A DNA stretch of 64,000 bases from Micromonospora narathiwatensis (GCF_900089605.1 NZ_LT594324.1:992001-1056000), one strand, 5' to 3'; shown: positions 55,932 to 64,000, counted from the first letter of the stretch. The notes: generated by a model not told the origin, from the letters alone. Made by a program: numbers and translations.

Positions 55932-56356
55932 CCATGAGAGCGCCCCTCATCCGCCCACGCCCGGCCGGGCGCGGGCGGATCAACCCCTGCTGCCGCGACC
56001 GTGGCAGCTCGCCGGTGGAGTTCGCCATCATCGCGCTGCCGATGCTCCTGCTGACCTTCGCCGTCGTCCAGACCGGGTTGGTCTTCTTCGCCCAGTCCAT
56101 CGCGCTGGCAGCCGCCACCCAGGGCGTCAACGGCGCCCGTGGCTACCAGTCCACAGCCGCAGCCGGCGAGAGTCGAGCCCTCAACTTCCTGTCCACCGCC
56201 GGAGCCGGCCTGGAGAACCGGCAGGTCGTCGTCACTCGTACGGCAACGGAGGTACGAGTCACCGTCACCGGCCGGGCGATCACCGTGCTTCCCGGCTTCA
56301 ATTGGACGATCAGCAGATCCGCGCATGGCCCGGTAGAACGGCCGACCGCACCATGA
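55928..56356 (+). CDS. tadE: TadE-like pseudopilin
   Basis: The 142-residue protein (GTG 55928 or ATG 55934) has the TadE signature RGSSPVEFAIIALPMLLLTF with the conserved Glu in the hydrophobic segment. A soluble C-terminal part follows (NRQVVVTRTATEVRVTVTGR). TadE proteins are minor pilins processed by the prepilin peptidase. It overlaps both neighbours by 4 bases. Confidence 0.9.
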   Translation: MTMRAPLIRPRPAGRGRINPCCRDRGSSPVEFAIIALPMLLLTFAVVQTGLVFFAQSIALAAATQGVNGARGYQSTAAAGESRALNFLSTAGAGLENRQVVVTRTATEVRVTVTGRAITVLPGFNWTISRSAHGPVERPTAP

Positions 56357-56844
56357 GGAGGCGATGGAACCGCCGGGAACGCGGGTCGGCATCCATCGAG
56401 ATGGCAGTCGTCGCGCCCGCCATCCTGGCGTTGTTCGCCAGCGCTGTCATCGCGGGCCGGGTCAACCTCGCCCGTCAGGCTCTGGAAGCGGCGGCCTACG
56501 ACGCTGCACGCACCGCTTCCTTGGCACGCACCTCAAGAGAGGCGAACGCCCAGGCGCAGGCGGCCGCCCGCGCCACGCTCGAGGCCCAGGGACTGAGCTG
56601 CACCAGCTTGAACGTCACGGTCTCCACCGCAGGCTTCGACGTCCCCGTCGGGCAACCCGCCACCGTCACCGCCACCCTGAGGTGCCGTGCGACCTTCTCC
56701 GACGTCGCACTGCCCGGCATGCCTGGCACGGTGCCGATCAGCGCATCCTTCACCAGCCCGCTGGACACATATCGGGGAAGAGCTCTCGGGTTCGGGATTA
56801 CTGAAGCAGGTTCTGCGGCGAACCCGAGTGTGGGTGGCGTGTGA
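56353..56844 (+). CDS. Second TadE-like pseudopilin, 3' end altered by a transposon
   Basis: The 163-residue product begins RRRWNRRERGSASIEMAVVA, the TadE/TadF-type leader and helix, and has a Cys pair. The last 17 residues after LDTYRGRALG (codons from 56791) are encoded by the inserted element and look foreign. Removing 56791-61037 makes the frame continue as RPR and stop at TGA 61047-61049, overlapping the next gene by ATGA. The ancestral product would be 149 residues. The protein may still work, since only the tail is changed. Confidence 0.88.
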   Translation: MRRRWNRRERGSASIEMAVVAPAILALFASAVIAGRVNLARQALEAAAYDAARTASLARTSREANAQAQAAARATLEAQGLSCTSLNVTVSTAGFDVPVGQPATVTATLRCRATFSDVALPGMPGTVPISASFTSPLDTYRGRALGFGITEAGSAANPSVGGV

Positions 56845-56927
56845 TGAGCATATCGGTGCGCTTCAGTTCGGGAACCGGCTATGGCGAGAGCGTCAGCCGG
56901 GCTGGCTGGAACGGTGGATTCCGCCGC

Positions 56928-57719
56928 CTAGCTGTTTGTGGTGGGAACGCGGCCGATGGCGGTGAAGAACGTGAAGGCGGCCAGGAATGGGCCGTTGGTC
57001 AGGCTGGTGAGCCAGGTCCGGGCGGCGTTCTCGTCGAGGGCTCCGGACTGCCATGCGCGCTGGGCGACGGCGGGCATCCGCAGGATGGCGTCTGCGGCTT
57101 GGTAGTCGTGGAACATGGCGACGGTGGCCTGGATGGAGGCGACTTCGAACCCGACGTCGTTGAGGAGTCGGCCGAGTTGCCGTCCGATAGCGGCGTTGCG
57201 AACCACCTTGCTGGTGACGTAGCGGGTGTAGGCGCGGCTCGTTGCGGTGTCGGCGGCGTCGATGGCGAGGGTGTCCCAGTCTGGTTCGGCCAGTGCGACC
57301 AGGCCGCCGGGACGTACGACTCGTCGCAGTTCGGCCAGTGCCTGGCGGGGGTCGGTGAGGTGTTGCAGCACCCGGTCGGTGCGGGCACGGTCGATGCTGG
57401 CGTCGTCGAGTGGCAGGGCGTGGGCATCGCCGGCTCGAACCGTGACGTGTGTGTGCGCTGCGGTTCGTTGCTGGGCTTGCTCCAGCATCGCTGGGTCGTG
57501 ATCGATGCCGATGACGGCTCCCCTGTCTCCGACCGCGTTGGCCAGCGCGGGAAGGTCGGTTCCGGGCCCGCACCCGACATCGAGCACCACGTGGCCTGGG
57601 CGCAGGTCCAGCGCCGTGAGGAGTTGTTGCTTGTATTGGCGCCCGGGATCGCTGGCGGCGGCTTGGTCGAGGTAGGCGATCTGGTCGGCGGCGCGCAGGG
57701 TGCTGCTGGGCGGGGTCAT
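56928..57719 (-). CDS. Class I SAM-dependent methyltransferase (UbiE-like), transposon passenger
   Basis: The protein is 263 residues from ATG 57719. It shows the SAM-binding motif VLDVGCGPGTDLPALANAVG, the acidic residue at the end of strand 2 (IGIDHDP), GDAHALPLDDASIDRARTDR and LRRVVRPGGLVALAEPDW. These place it with UbiE/COQ5-type small-molecule methyltransferases, not rRNA Erm enzymes. The substrate is unknown. It is encoded at the far end of the transposon, where passenger genes lie, and could give a new property such as modification of a natural product or antibiotic; that is speculation. Confidence 0.85.
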   Translation of the reverse strand: MTPPSSTLRAADQIAYLDQAAASDPGRQYKQQLLTALDLRPGHVVLDVGCGPGTDLPALANAVGDRGAVIGIDHDPAMLEQAQQRTAAHTHVTVRAGDAHALPLDDASIDRARTDRVLQHLTDPRQALAELRRVVRPGGLVALAEPDWDTLAIDAADTATSRAYTRYVTSKVVRNAAIGRQLGRLLNDVGFEVASIQATVAMFHDYQAADAILRMPAVAQRAWQSGALDENAARTWLTSLTNGPFLAAFTFFTAIGRVPTTNS

Positions 57720-57803
57720 GGGAGCAGGAAACCACAGTCGCGACCCGGCGTGGGGGTGTTGCTGTGGTGGTTGTGTGGAGATCAAGTCCTGGGGTTCGGC
57801 GGG

Positions 57804-59534
57804 TCAGCCGGTGGTGGAATCGCGGTTTGCGGTCGGACCGGTGAGACCGGGGTGGTCGACGGTGGCGGTGTAGCGGGTGCTGGCCTGCACCGAGAGGCCG
57901 AACAGGTCGACGAGGCGGCGGACATCGCCGTCGGTGGCGTGGGCTTCGTTGAGGATGCGGTCTTCGCGGATCGCGGTGCCGGACAGTCCTTTGCCGGTGA
58001 TGAGCCAGGTCCAGCGTTGGCCGACTGCGGCGTCGGGCCGGCAGGCTGTGCGGTAGTGCAGGAAGAAGTGGTCGTTGAGGGTGTTGGGCCAGCGTGTGTG
58101 GCGGTAGTCGAGCCAGCGGTTGAGGCGGTCGAGCACGGGCTCGGCCAGGACGATGACGCGGCCGTCGGTGTGCAGGCGTCCGTCGCGCAGATCGGTGACC
58201 TTGAGACGGCGGATGTGTCCGGGGCGCAGTCCGTGGAAGGCGATCAGGGCGACGACGGCTGCTTGGGCGAGGTTGCTGGAGTTGAGGGCCTGCCGGATGG
58301 CGTCGAGGTTGGCGGGGACGGGCTGGCGGGATGCGTGTTCGCCGGTTTTGACGCGGCGGGTTGGGTCGGTGAACAGCACCTTGTGCTCCTTGAGCACGCG
58401 GAAGACCGACTTGAGTCCTTGTCCGGCGGTGGATCGCTGGTTCCCGGAGGCGGGCAGGGCGTCGAGCACATCGTCCTTGCTGATCTCGCGCAGGGTGGTG
58501 TGTCCGCTGGTGGCCCAGGCGCGCAGGGTGGGCAGGGCCCAGCTGGTGTGCAGGCGGATGGTGGTCTCGGAGCGCGGCCGTCGGCGCGGGCTGGTGGGAC
58601 GGCCGTGCCGCATGACGTGGTACCAGGTGAGCAGTTCGGTGGTCATCGGCTCGGGAAGGCCCTCGATCTGGCTGTGGAACCAGGTGTCGAACGCTGGGTG
58701 CCGGTCGTCGATCAGCAGGCCGGCGTCGGCGAGGACCTCGAGCACGGTCCAGGTGCGCAGGCCGGCGGCGCGCAGTTGGAGGACCTCGGTGGCATTGATG
58801 GCCGCGCCGGGGGTGTCTTGCAGACCGAGCAGGATGCGGATGCCCCAGCGGGCCTCGTCGGTGTGCTTCTTGCCCCACCGTCGGGCAGCGGCGTAACAGC
58901 GGGTGTGTCGGTCGAGCTCGTCGGCGAAAGCCGGGTCGGGTGGTGCCGGCATGGCGGCGCGTCCGCACGCGGCGAGGTCACGCTCCATGGTGAACAGCAG
59001 CAGTTGCTGGTGTCGGACAGGGCGCCGCGGCGGGTGGTCGGCCGCGGGCGGGGTGGACTTGGGCTGGTAGCGGCTGCCGTCGGAGAACATGTTGGCCAGG
59101 AACAGTTGCTGCCCGTTGCGGTTGGCAGCGACAACGTCAAGCTTGTCGCGGCCGGTGCGGACCAGGGTGGCCTGCTTGCGGCACAGTCGGCAGACGCCCT
59201 CGGCGCCGAGGATGGTGGCCCGGCCGCAGGTGCGGCAGTCGCCGACGACCTTGTACTTGGCGCGCCAGGTGCTGCAGCCGTGGCACCGCCAGTTGTGCAG
59301 CCGGGTCACGCCCCACGCGTAGCAGTCCCGGCAGGACTCGACCGGCGGCGTGGCGTAGGGGTGGCAACGGGTGCACAGCCCAGCGGCGAAGTAGCCGAAA
59401 CGGGAGCCGCAGCGCAGGCATGGCGGCGGGATGACCGGGCCACCCGGCCAGCAGGTGAAGCAGAAGTCGACCTGCGGCATGGCCACCGGCGTGGTGCGGC
59501 AGCTGGTGCATCGCCGGACGCGGGGTCTGCTCAT
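57804..59534 (-). CDS. TnpB-like tyrosine recombinase with eight CxxC knuckles
   Basis: The protein is 576 residues from ATG 59534 (ATGA overlap with the HTH gene). The first 130 residues hold eight CxxC pairs (CTSC, CFTC, CLRC, CTRC, CRDC, CHGC, CRTC, CRLC), enough for about four zinc ribbons. A recombinase core follows with the first Arg in LIAFHGLRPGHIRRLKVTDL. The C-terminus has NEAHATDGDVRRLVDLFGLS and then RYTA with a candidate Tyr, but the usual HxxR and GH boxes are weak. It resembles the second recombinase of Tn554-type elements. Confidence 0.78.
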   Translation of the reverse strand: MSRPRVRRCTSCRTTPVAMPQVDFCFTCWPGGPVIPPPCLRCGSRFGYFAAGLCTRCHPYATPPVESCRDCYAWGVTRLHNWRCHGCSTWRAKYKVVGDCRTCGRATILGAEGVCRLCRKQATLVRTGRDKLDVVAANRNGQQLFLANMFSDGSRYQPKSTPPAADHPPRRPVRHQQLLLFTMERDLAACGRAAMPAPPDPAFADELDRHTRCYAAARRWGKKHTDEARWGIRILLGLQDTPGAAINATEVLQLRAAGLRTWTVLEVLADAGLLIDDRHPAFDTWFHSQIEGLPEPMTTELLTWYHVMRHGRPTSPRRRPRSETTIRLHTSWALPTLRAWATSGHTTLREISKDDVLDALPASGNQRSTAGQGLKSVFRVLKEHKVLFTDPTRRVKTGEHASRQPVPANLDAIRQALNSSNLAQAAVVALIAFHGLRPGHIRRLKVTDLRDGRLHTDGRVIVLAEPVLDRLNRWLDYRHTRWPNTLNDHFFLHYRTACRPDAAVGQRWTWLITGKGLSGTAIREDRILNEAHATDGDVRRLVDLFGLSVQASTRYTATVDHPGLTGPTANRDSTTG

Positions 59535-59848
59535 ACCGGTGGCGCCGATCGGGTCCGGCCCAGCCGCGGGGTGATCGGCGTGGCCTCGCCGCAGGCGATG
59601 GCTGTCTTGGCGGGGCGTCGTGCGGCGACCTTGTCCGCCTCGCAGACGAGCAGGTCGGTGGGCGTGCAGTCCAGCACCGCGCAGATCAGCTCCAGGTCGT
59701 CGAGCCGGATCGTGGTCGGCGTGCCGGTCCACAGCGCCGACATCTTCCCGGCGCTGATCTCCAGTCCGGCCTCGGCCAGCCGGCGGCGCAGCTCGGTGGA
59801 CTTCCAGATTCCCCGCTCGGCAGCCTTCATCCGCAGGTTCCACCGCAT
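59531..59848 (-). CDS. Small HTH protein of the transposon
   Basis: The 105-residue protein starts at ATG 59848, 5 bases after the stop of the first recombinase. It has an XRE/Cro-type helix-turn-helix: STELRRRLAEAGLEISAGKM, SALWTGTPTTIRLDDLELIC, AVLDCTPTDLLV. It occupies the place of the small accessory protein in Tn554-like elements and may regulate or bind the ends. Confidence 0.82.
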   Translation of the reverse strand: MRWNLRMKAAERGIWKSTELRRRLAEAGLEISAGKMSALWTGTPTTIRLDDLELICAVLDCTPTDLLVCEADKVAARRPAKTAIACGEATPITPRLGRTRSAPPV

Positions 59849-59852
59849 CGAC

Positions 59853-60941
59853 CTACCCCCTCGTCGTCTCGGTCAGGCGTGCCGTCACACGCTCGTTCGC
59901 CGCGGCCCAGGCGTGCTCGATGTGCTTGTCGTGCACGTGGATGTAGCCAGTGGTCGTCTGCAACCACGAATGCCCGAGCAGTTCCTGGATCGCCTTCAGG
60001 TCAACCCCTCGGGCGTAGAGCGACGACGCGCAGTAGTGGCGCAGGCCGTGCGGGGTCAGCCGGCTCTGCCAGGAAGGCAGCCACCGTTGCACCGCCGAAG
60101 CAAGGCCGTTGCGCAGAGCGTTGGTGCCGATACGTTCACACCGGCCGGTGACCGGGTCGCGACGTTCGCTGGGCAGCAACGGCGCGTGCGGGTCTGCCCA
60201 GTCGTCGCCGAACTGATGCCGCACGTCGACCAGCCACCACTGCAGCAGCTCGCCGATCGAGTTGATCCCGGGCACCATTCGGGACTTGGGCCCGCGGCCG
60301 TGGCTGCCCTTGCCGAAGCGCACGTGCAGCTTGCCCAGCTCACCCAGGTCCGGCCGCCAGTCACGGATGTCCAACATCGCGGTCTCGGTGATCCGCAGGC
60401 CGGCCCGGCGCCACAACGACGCCGCCAGATAGTCCCGTGCCGCCGGAAGATACTTACGCGCCTGGGGCAACGCCCCGCGCCAAGCGCCGAACAGGGTCTC
60501 TACCTCGCCGTCGGACGGGGGAACTCGCACATTTGCCGTGTACGGCTTCGGCGGCCGGTTGTACTCGTCGATCGGCTGCACCAGCACATGGCCGGTCAGC
60601 GCGTGGATGTCTCCTTGGTACCGCGTCAGCAGAAAGTCGAAGAACTGCGCAACAACCCACGCCTTCCCCGTCACCGTCGCCGGAGCCAGCCCGCGATCCT
60701 TGCGCAGGTGCACCAGGTACCGGTCGGCGTCGCCAGGCTGGCACGTCCACACCGGCTCGCCAAGGAACCGGATGAACTCGAACAGTACGTACCGCTCCTT
60801 CACGATCTGCCGATCGGTGATCCCCGAACCAGCCGACGCCAAGGCGTACTGATCGACCAACTCCTGCTCGAAGTCCTCCAACTCGGCCGCTGTCCGCAGC
60901 CGACGCGGGGCATCGATCGACCGCACCACCGCCAGCGCCAT
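59853..60941 (-). CDS. TnpA-like tyrosine recombinase
   Basis: The 362-residue protein is the length of Tn554 TnpA. A core-binding domain (ERYVLFEFIRFLGEPVWTCQ) precedes a catalytic domain with all key boxes: RRAGLRITETAML (first Arg), TPHGLRHYCASSLYARG (HxxRH), LLGHSWLQTTTGYIHV (His and nucleophilic Tyr). It should catalyse excision and insertion of the 56.8-61.0 kb element. Its start lies about 95 bp from the right core repeat. Confidence 0.88.
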   Translation of the reverse strand: MALAVVRSIDAPRRLRTAAELEDFEQELVDQYALASAGSGITDRQIVKERYVLFEFIRFLGEPVWTCQPGDADRYLVHLRKDRGLAPATVTGKAWVVAQFFDFLLTRYQGDIHALTGHVLVQPIDEYNRPPKPYTANVRVPPSDGEVETLFGAWRGALPQARKYLPAARDYLAASLWRRAGLRITETAMLDIRDWRPDLGELGKLHVRFGKGSHGRGPKSRMVPGINSIGELLQWWLVDVRHQFGDDWADPHAPLLPSERRDPVTGRCERIGTNALRNGLASAVQRWLPSWQSRLTPHGLRHYCASSLYARGVDLKAIQELLGHSWLQTTTGYIHVHDKHIEHAWAAANERVTARLTETTRG

Positions 60942-61045
60942 GGTCGCCCCACTTCAGGAATCACTCGCCAACGTCTGCACAAGCGACAACGAGTCAGGAA
61001 TCCCGACGTTCCGTCGAAACTCCCATCTGTGCTCGGGAGGCCCCG

Positions 61046-61537
61046 ATGACCAGGTGCTTCGGCAGCTCAAGACAACCCGGCCAGGAAGAAACCCGTGACA
61101 CTTCTGACAAGATCATGAAAGCCGCCATCCGCCGGCTGAGCGACGACGACGGCCGGATCACGATCTGGTTCGCCGTCCTCGCACCCGCCTTCCTCGCCCT
61201 GATCGGCCTCATAGTCGACGGCGGCGCCAAGATACGCGCCTACCAGCGCGCGGACAACATCGCCGCCGAGGCGGCCCGTGCTGGCGGGCAAGCAATCAAG
61301 GCCGGACAGGCCATAGACGGCGGTGCCAAGGAGATCGACCCCTCGCGCGCCGCCTCCGCCGTGCAGGCGTACCTCGACGATCTCGACGGGGTCACCGGCA
61401 GCGTCCGTGTCAACAACCCCCAACAGCTCACGGTCACCGTCACCGTCACCTACAACCCGATCCTGCTCGACCTGTTCGGCGGGGGCGGCGGCACGACGGT
61501 GACCGGCCGGGCGACCGCGAACCTGATCGCCCAGTAG
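61046..61537 (+). CDS. TadG-like pilus assembly protein
   Basis: The protein is 163 residues from ATG 61046, or 141 from ATG 61112. The TadG-type N-terminal segment is DDGRITIWFAVLAPAFLALI (conserved short polar stretch then membrane helix), followed by DGGAKIRAYQRADNIAAEAA. The C-terminal half is a small soluble domain. It is the first pilus gene after the transposon. Before the insertion its ATG overlapped the upstream stop; now translation must restart on its own. Confidence 0.85.
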   Translation: MTRCFGSSRQPGQEETRDTSDKIMKAAIRRLSDDDGRITIWFAVLAPAFLALIGLIVDGGAKIRAYQRADNIAAEAARAGGQAIKAGQAIDGGAKEIDPSRAASAVQAYLDDLDGVTGSVRVNNPQQLTVTVTVTYNPILLDLFGGGGGTTVTGRATANLIAQ

Positions 61538-61557
61538 CAGCTCGCAAAGGAGCAACC

Positions 61558-64000
61558 GTGGCACGCACCGCAATCACCGCCGGCCGCGGCCAACAGGCCC
61601 TTACCGCCCTCGGTGCTCTCGTCCTGGTTGCCGTGATCGCTGCTCTGCCGATTCTGCTGCTCTGGGCCGCCGGCAATCCTCTTGCCGAGCTCGGCGGCTG
61701 GTTCGCCACCCTCACCGACGACCCGGGCGCCGCAACCAGCCAGGCCTGGCAGGCACTCAGCACGCGTGACGACGGAGATCTGTTCCTGTGGGCCCTGTCG
61801 CTGGTCGCCTGGGTGGCCGCCGCCCTGGCCGCGTGGACCTGGGTAACCTTCCTCGTCGCCGTCGTCGCGGAGGCCGCCGCGCAGGTACAGGGCCGCCGGA
61901 AGGGACGTATTCCGCGTCGCATCGCCCAGGTTCCCGGCATGCGTCTCCAGCAGCGAGCCGCAGCCGCGCTGGTGGCTGCCATCCTCGGTGGCCTTGCCGC
62001 GCCGGCCCTGGCATCGGCTGCCGCCCCCGCCGCCGCCGTTCAACCCATGACGGTCGGACCCACAACGGCTGCCGAGGCGACCGAACAGCCGAGCCCCGCG
62101 CCGACCCATGCAGCGACGGCAGAGAATCACCTCGAGCACACCGTGGAGCGCGGCGAGAGCCTGCTGGCCATCGCCGAGCGCTACAACGTCTCGTGGCAGC
62201 GCCTGGCCGAGGCGAACCACGGGTTGCCGCAACCAGACGGGCGCAGCCTCCAACCAGGTAACACCCGGGTCTACGCCGGATGGACCCTGCGCATCCCGCT
62301 GGCCACCGCCCCGACCGCCACCATCACGTCGACCCAGGCCTCACCTGCTGCAGCTACTGCTCGGATCAGCTATTTGGTCGCACGCGGTGACTGGCTGTCG
62401 GGTGTAGCACAGCGCTTCCTTGGGGACGCCGACCGCTACGTCGAGATCGCCGACCTCAACCCGCAACTCAAGAGGCGTGACGCTCGCTTCCCCGACCACA
62501 TCGAGCCCGGATGGCGGATTCTGCTGCCCGAGGAGGCTCGCGATCGCGGCCCCGTCGAGCGAGCTCAGGGTCTGGTCGTGAATGGCGACCGCGCTCGGCC
62601 GAGCCCGCCCGCTTCGGAAGCTGACAGCGCGTCGGCCGATCCCCGTCCAGGGGCAGCCGCCGACAGCCCCGCGGATGCGTCCGGTTCGAGGCAAGGAGAC
62701 GCGAGCTCGTCGCCGGCCGTCGCTCCCACAAGCCCCCCGACTGCTACGGCTACGCCCTCCGCCTCGGCCAGCTCACCTGCCGACGAACGGACAGCGACGG
62801 CACGTCCCACCGATGAGGCAGAACAGGGACGCACGCAGCCAGTACAGGACGGCGAAGTCAACGAGGGAATACTCTTGGGGTCGCTCGCCGGCGCAGGTCT
62901 GCTCTCCGCGCTGCTGCTCGCCGCCGTCGTACGTCGGCGAACCCGTCAGCGCCAGCACCGTCGGTCCGGTCGCCGACTACCGCATCCCCGCAGTGGGGCG
63001 ACGGAACGCGCGCTGCGGGTCGCCGAGCAACCTGCCGACGTCGACCGGCTCGACCTCGCCCTGCGCAGCCTCGCCGCAGCGCTGGCCGAACGCGAGCAAC
63101 CCCTGCCGGACATCGCCGCCGCCTGGATCGTCGACCAGAGCGTCACCGTCGTGCTCACCACACCGGGTGCCCAGCCGCCCGCGCCATGGATTGACGACCG
63201 GGGGCACTGGACCCTGCCCGGGGATGTCACCGTGCCAGCCGTCACCGAGCAACTCGCGCCGCTGCCCGCCCTCGTCGCCGTCGGGTCCCAGCCGGGCCGG
63301 CACCTCCTGCTCGACCTCGAACGCCTGGGCAGCCTCGCCATCGCTGGCGACAGCGAGCGCACCCTGGCACTGCTGCGTTACATCGCCTGCGAGCTGGCCT
63401 GCAACGCATGGTCCGACGACGTCGAGATCATCGTCACCGGCTTCCCGGCGTACGAGGCCGAACTTCTGGTCGCGCTCAACCCGGACCGGGTGCGGGCAGC
63501 CTCGTCCGTCAGTGAGGCCGTCACTCGCCTCCGACGGCGAGCCGCCGCCGTGGCCGCCGCCCTCTCCGCCTCTGGAGCAGCGGACGCACTCGCGGGCCGA
63601 ATCTCCGACAACGGCGAGGCATGGGCACCCCAGGTGCTGCTCGTCGCCGATCCGGATGCCGACGACCTCGATCTGCTCGACGAGTTCGGCAAAGAGCTAC
63701 GGGAGGCCGGCCGGTGCGCTGTCGCGGTCGCCAGTACCGCCCGGGTCCACGCGGCGACCGGCCCGAACACGGCCATCATCGACGAGGACGGGACCCTGCA
63801 TCTCGCCCTGCCTTATTTTCTCGTCGACGGTGCCGCAGCGGGCCTGCCCGTACGCGAGCTGGAACCGCTTGTCGAGATCATGGCGCAGGCCCGGAGCGCC
63901 ACGGACGAGTCGGTCCCGCCGGCCGCCGAGCCGGAGGACTGGGCCGAGGGCACCGACGCGGCCGGCTCAGTGCTTGAACTTCTCACCGCGGCCGCCGTTG
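61558..64000 (+). CDS. Large LysM-domain membrane protein, runs off the window
   Basis: The frame opens at GTG 61558 behind AAAGGAG and stays open to the end (814 codons visible). Three membrane helices occur in the first 160 residues (about 16-37, 74-103, 140-160). Two LysM domains follow, at about residues 194-245 (HTVERGESLLAIAERYN) and 271-325 (YLVARGDWLSGVAQRFLG). A Ser/Ala/Pro/Thr-rich linker, a fourth helix near 437 (ILLGSLAGAGLLSALLLAAV) and a long cytoplasmic domain come next. In actinobacterial Tad loci such proteins often end in a transcriptional-activator (BTAD) domain; that part would be outside the window. It may connect the pilus complex to peptidoglycan. Confidence 0.88.
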   Translation, partial: MARTAITAGRGQQALTALGALVLVAVIAALPILLLWAAGNPLAELGGWFATLTDDPGAATSQAWQALSTRDDGDLFLWALSLVAWVAAALAAWTWVTFLVAVVAEAAAQVQGRRKGRIPRRIAQVPGMRLQQRAAAALVAAILGGLAAPALASAAAPAAAVQPMTVGPTTAAEATEQPSPAPTHAATAENHLEHTVERGESLLAIAERYNVSWQRLAEANHGLPQPDGRSLQPGNTRVYAGWTLRIPLATAPTATITSTQASPAAATARISYLVARGDWLSGVAQRFLGDADRYVEIADLNPQLKRRDARFPDHIEPGWRILLPEEARDRGPVERAQGLVVNGDRARPSPPASEADSASADPRPGAAADSPADASGSRQGDASSSPAVAPTSPPTATATPSASASSPADERTATARPTDEAEQGRTQPVQDGEVNEGILLGSLAGAGLLSALLLAAVVRRRTRQRQHRRSGRRLPHPRSGATERALRVAEQPADVDRLDLALRSLAAALAEREQPLPDIAAAWIVDQSVTVVLTTPGAQPPAPWIDDRGHWTLPGDVTVPAVTEQLAPLPALVAVGSQPGRHLLLDLERLGSLAIAGDSERTLALLRYIACELACNAWSDDVEIIVTGFPAYEAELLVALNPDRVRAASSVSEAVTRLRRRAAAVAAALSASGAADALAGRISDNGEAWAPQVLLVADPDADDLDLLDEFGKELREAGRCAVAVASTARVHAATGPNTAIIDEDGTLHLALPYFLVDGAAAGLPVRELEPLVEIMAQARSATDESVPPAAEPEDWAEGTDAAGSVLELLTAAAV

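Larger units (their letters stand above)
56791..61037 (-). mobile_element. Tn554-like transposon inside the Tad operon
   Basis: The 4247-bp insert is bounded by a 6-bp repeat CTCGGG (56785-56790 and 61032-61037). All its genes are on the minus strand: a tyrosine recombinase (362 residues), a small HTH protein (105), a larger recombinase-like protein with zinc knuckles (576) and a passenger methyltransferase. Tn554 transposons also encode two tyrosine recombinases of similar sizes plus a small accessory protein, use a 6-7-bp core and lack terminal inverted repeats. Precise excision restores the tadE-like frame, which supports the borders. Gene order (A, C, B) differs slightly from Tn554. Confidence 0.8.
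15496..64000. mobile_element. Probable integrative and conjugative element inserted at tRNA-Pro; right end not seen
   Basis: Immediately after the tRNA the content changes from housekeeping to mobility genes: integrase, excisionase-like protein, MobC, relaxase, type IV secretion operon, primase and wall hydrolase, plus IS elements and cargo. The left boundary at the tRNA 3' end is well supported by the integrase position. I did not see a second copy of the tRNA 3' end in the window, so the right boundary is unknown. Conjugation genes end near 40.7 kb; whether the Tad region belongs to the same element is not established. Confidence 0.6.

Noticed and set aside
56893..58968. Minus-strand frame of 691 codons
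   Set aside because: A shadow overlapping the methyltransferase and the recombinase-like gene; composition is His/Arg/Pro-rich without motifs.
15496..64000. A second copy of the tRNA-Pro 3' end (attR)
   Set aside because: Reading for the GGTTCAAATCC...CGTCCCGA string I found no second copy. The search was by eye and could miss a diverged site.

Overview
The window comes from a high-GC actinomycete. The core gene order, the many GTG starts and 4-base ATGA/GTGA overlaps, and two copies of a TGAGCGAGCG-type repeat sitting exactly on stop codons suggest Micromonosporaceae (a Micromonospora-like genome). The genus is an inference. No 16S gene is present.

Positions 1-15.4 kb are conserved chromosome on the plus strand: the end of a MurJ-type flippase, a family 4 glycosyltransferase, a large membrane protein, pyrG, a NUDIX hydrolase, ald, xerD, parA, scpA, scpB, an RsuA-type pseudouridine synthase, cmk and der. 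xerD/parA/scpA/scpB form a chromosome recombination and segregation block. The block ends at a tRNA-Pro(GGG) gene.

From the tRNA onward the DNA looks like an integrative and conjugative element (ICE). It has a tyrosine integrase next to the tRNA, a small excisionase-like protein, a GGCT-HEPN fusion, a sigma factor with a repeat-marked regulon, an HNH/endonuclease VII protein, an IS21-family insertion with a 5-bp target duplication, a hairpin that could be oriT, MobC, relaxase, and a minus-strand type IV secretion operon (VirB2-like, VirB8-like, TrbL/VirB6-like, SCO6880-like, VirB4-like ATPase, coupling protein, DnaG-like primase). A lipoprotein and an NlpC/P60 wall hydrolase are divergent from that operon. 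I did not find a second copy of the tRNA 3' end, so the right border is unknown and may lie beyond the window.

40.8-44.4 kb is a lower-GC trio (alpha/beta hydrolase, membrane protein, cyclopropane-fatty-acid-synthase-like methyltransferase), followed by decayed transposase fragments. 44.9-48.9 kb is a minus-strand operon: XRE regulator, ImmA/IrrE metallopeptidase, MAB_1171c-family membrane protein, MpaB-type oxygenase, and a prepilin peptidase joined to it by ATGA overlap. 49.5-64 kb is a plus-strand Tad/Flp pilus operon (CpaB-like, CpaE-like, TadA, TadB, TadC, Flp-like pilin, two TadE-like and one TadG-like protein, and a LysM protein running off the end).

The Tad operon is split at 56.79-61.04 kb by a Tn554-like transposon. 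It carries two tyrosine recombinases, a small HTH protein and a SAM methyltransferase passenger, and is bounded by a CTCGGG core repeat. In-silico removal of the insert restores the interrupted tadE-like reading frame and an ATGA stop/start overlap with the next gene.
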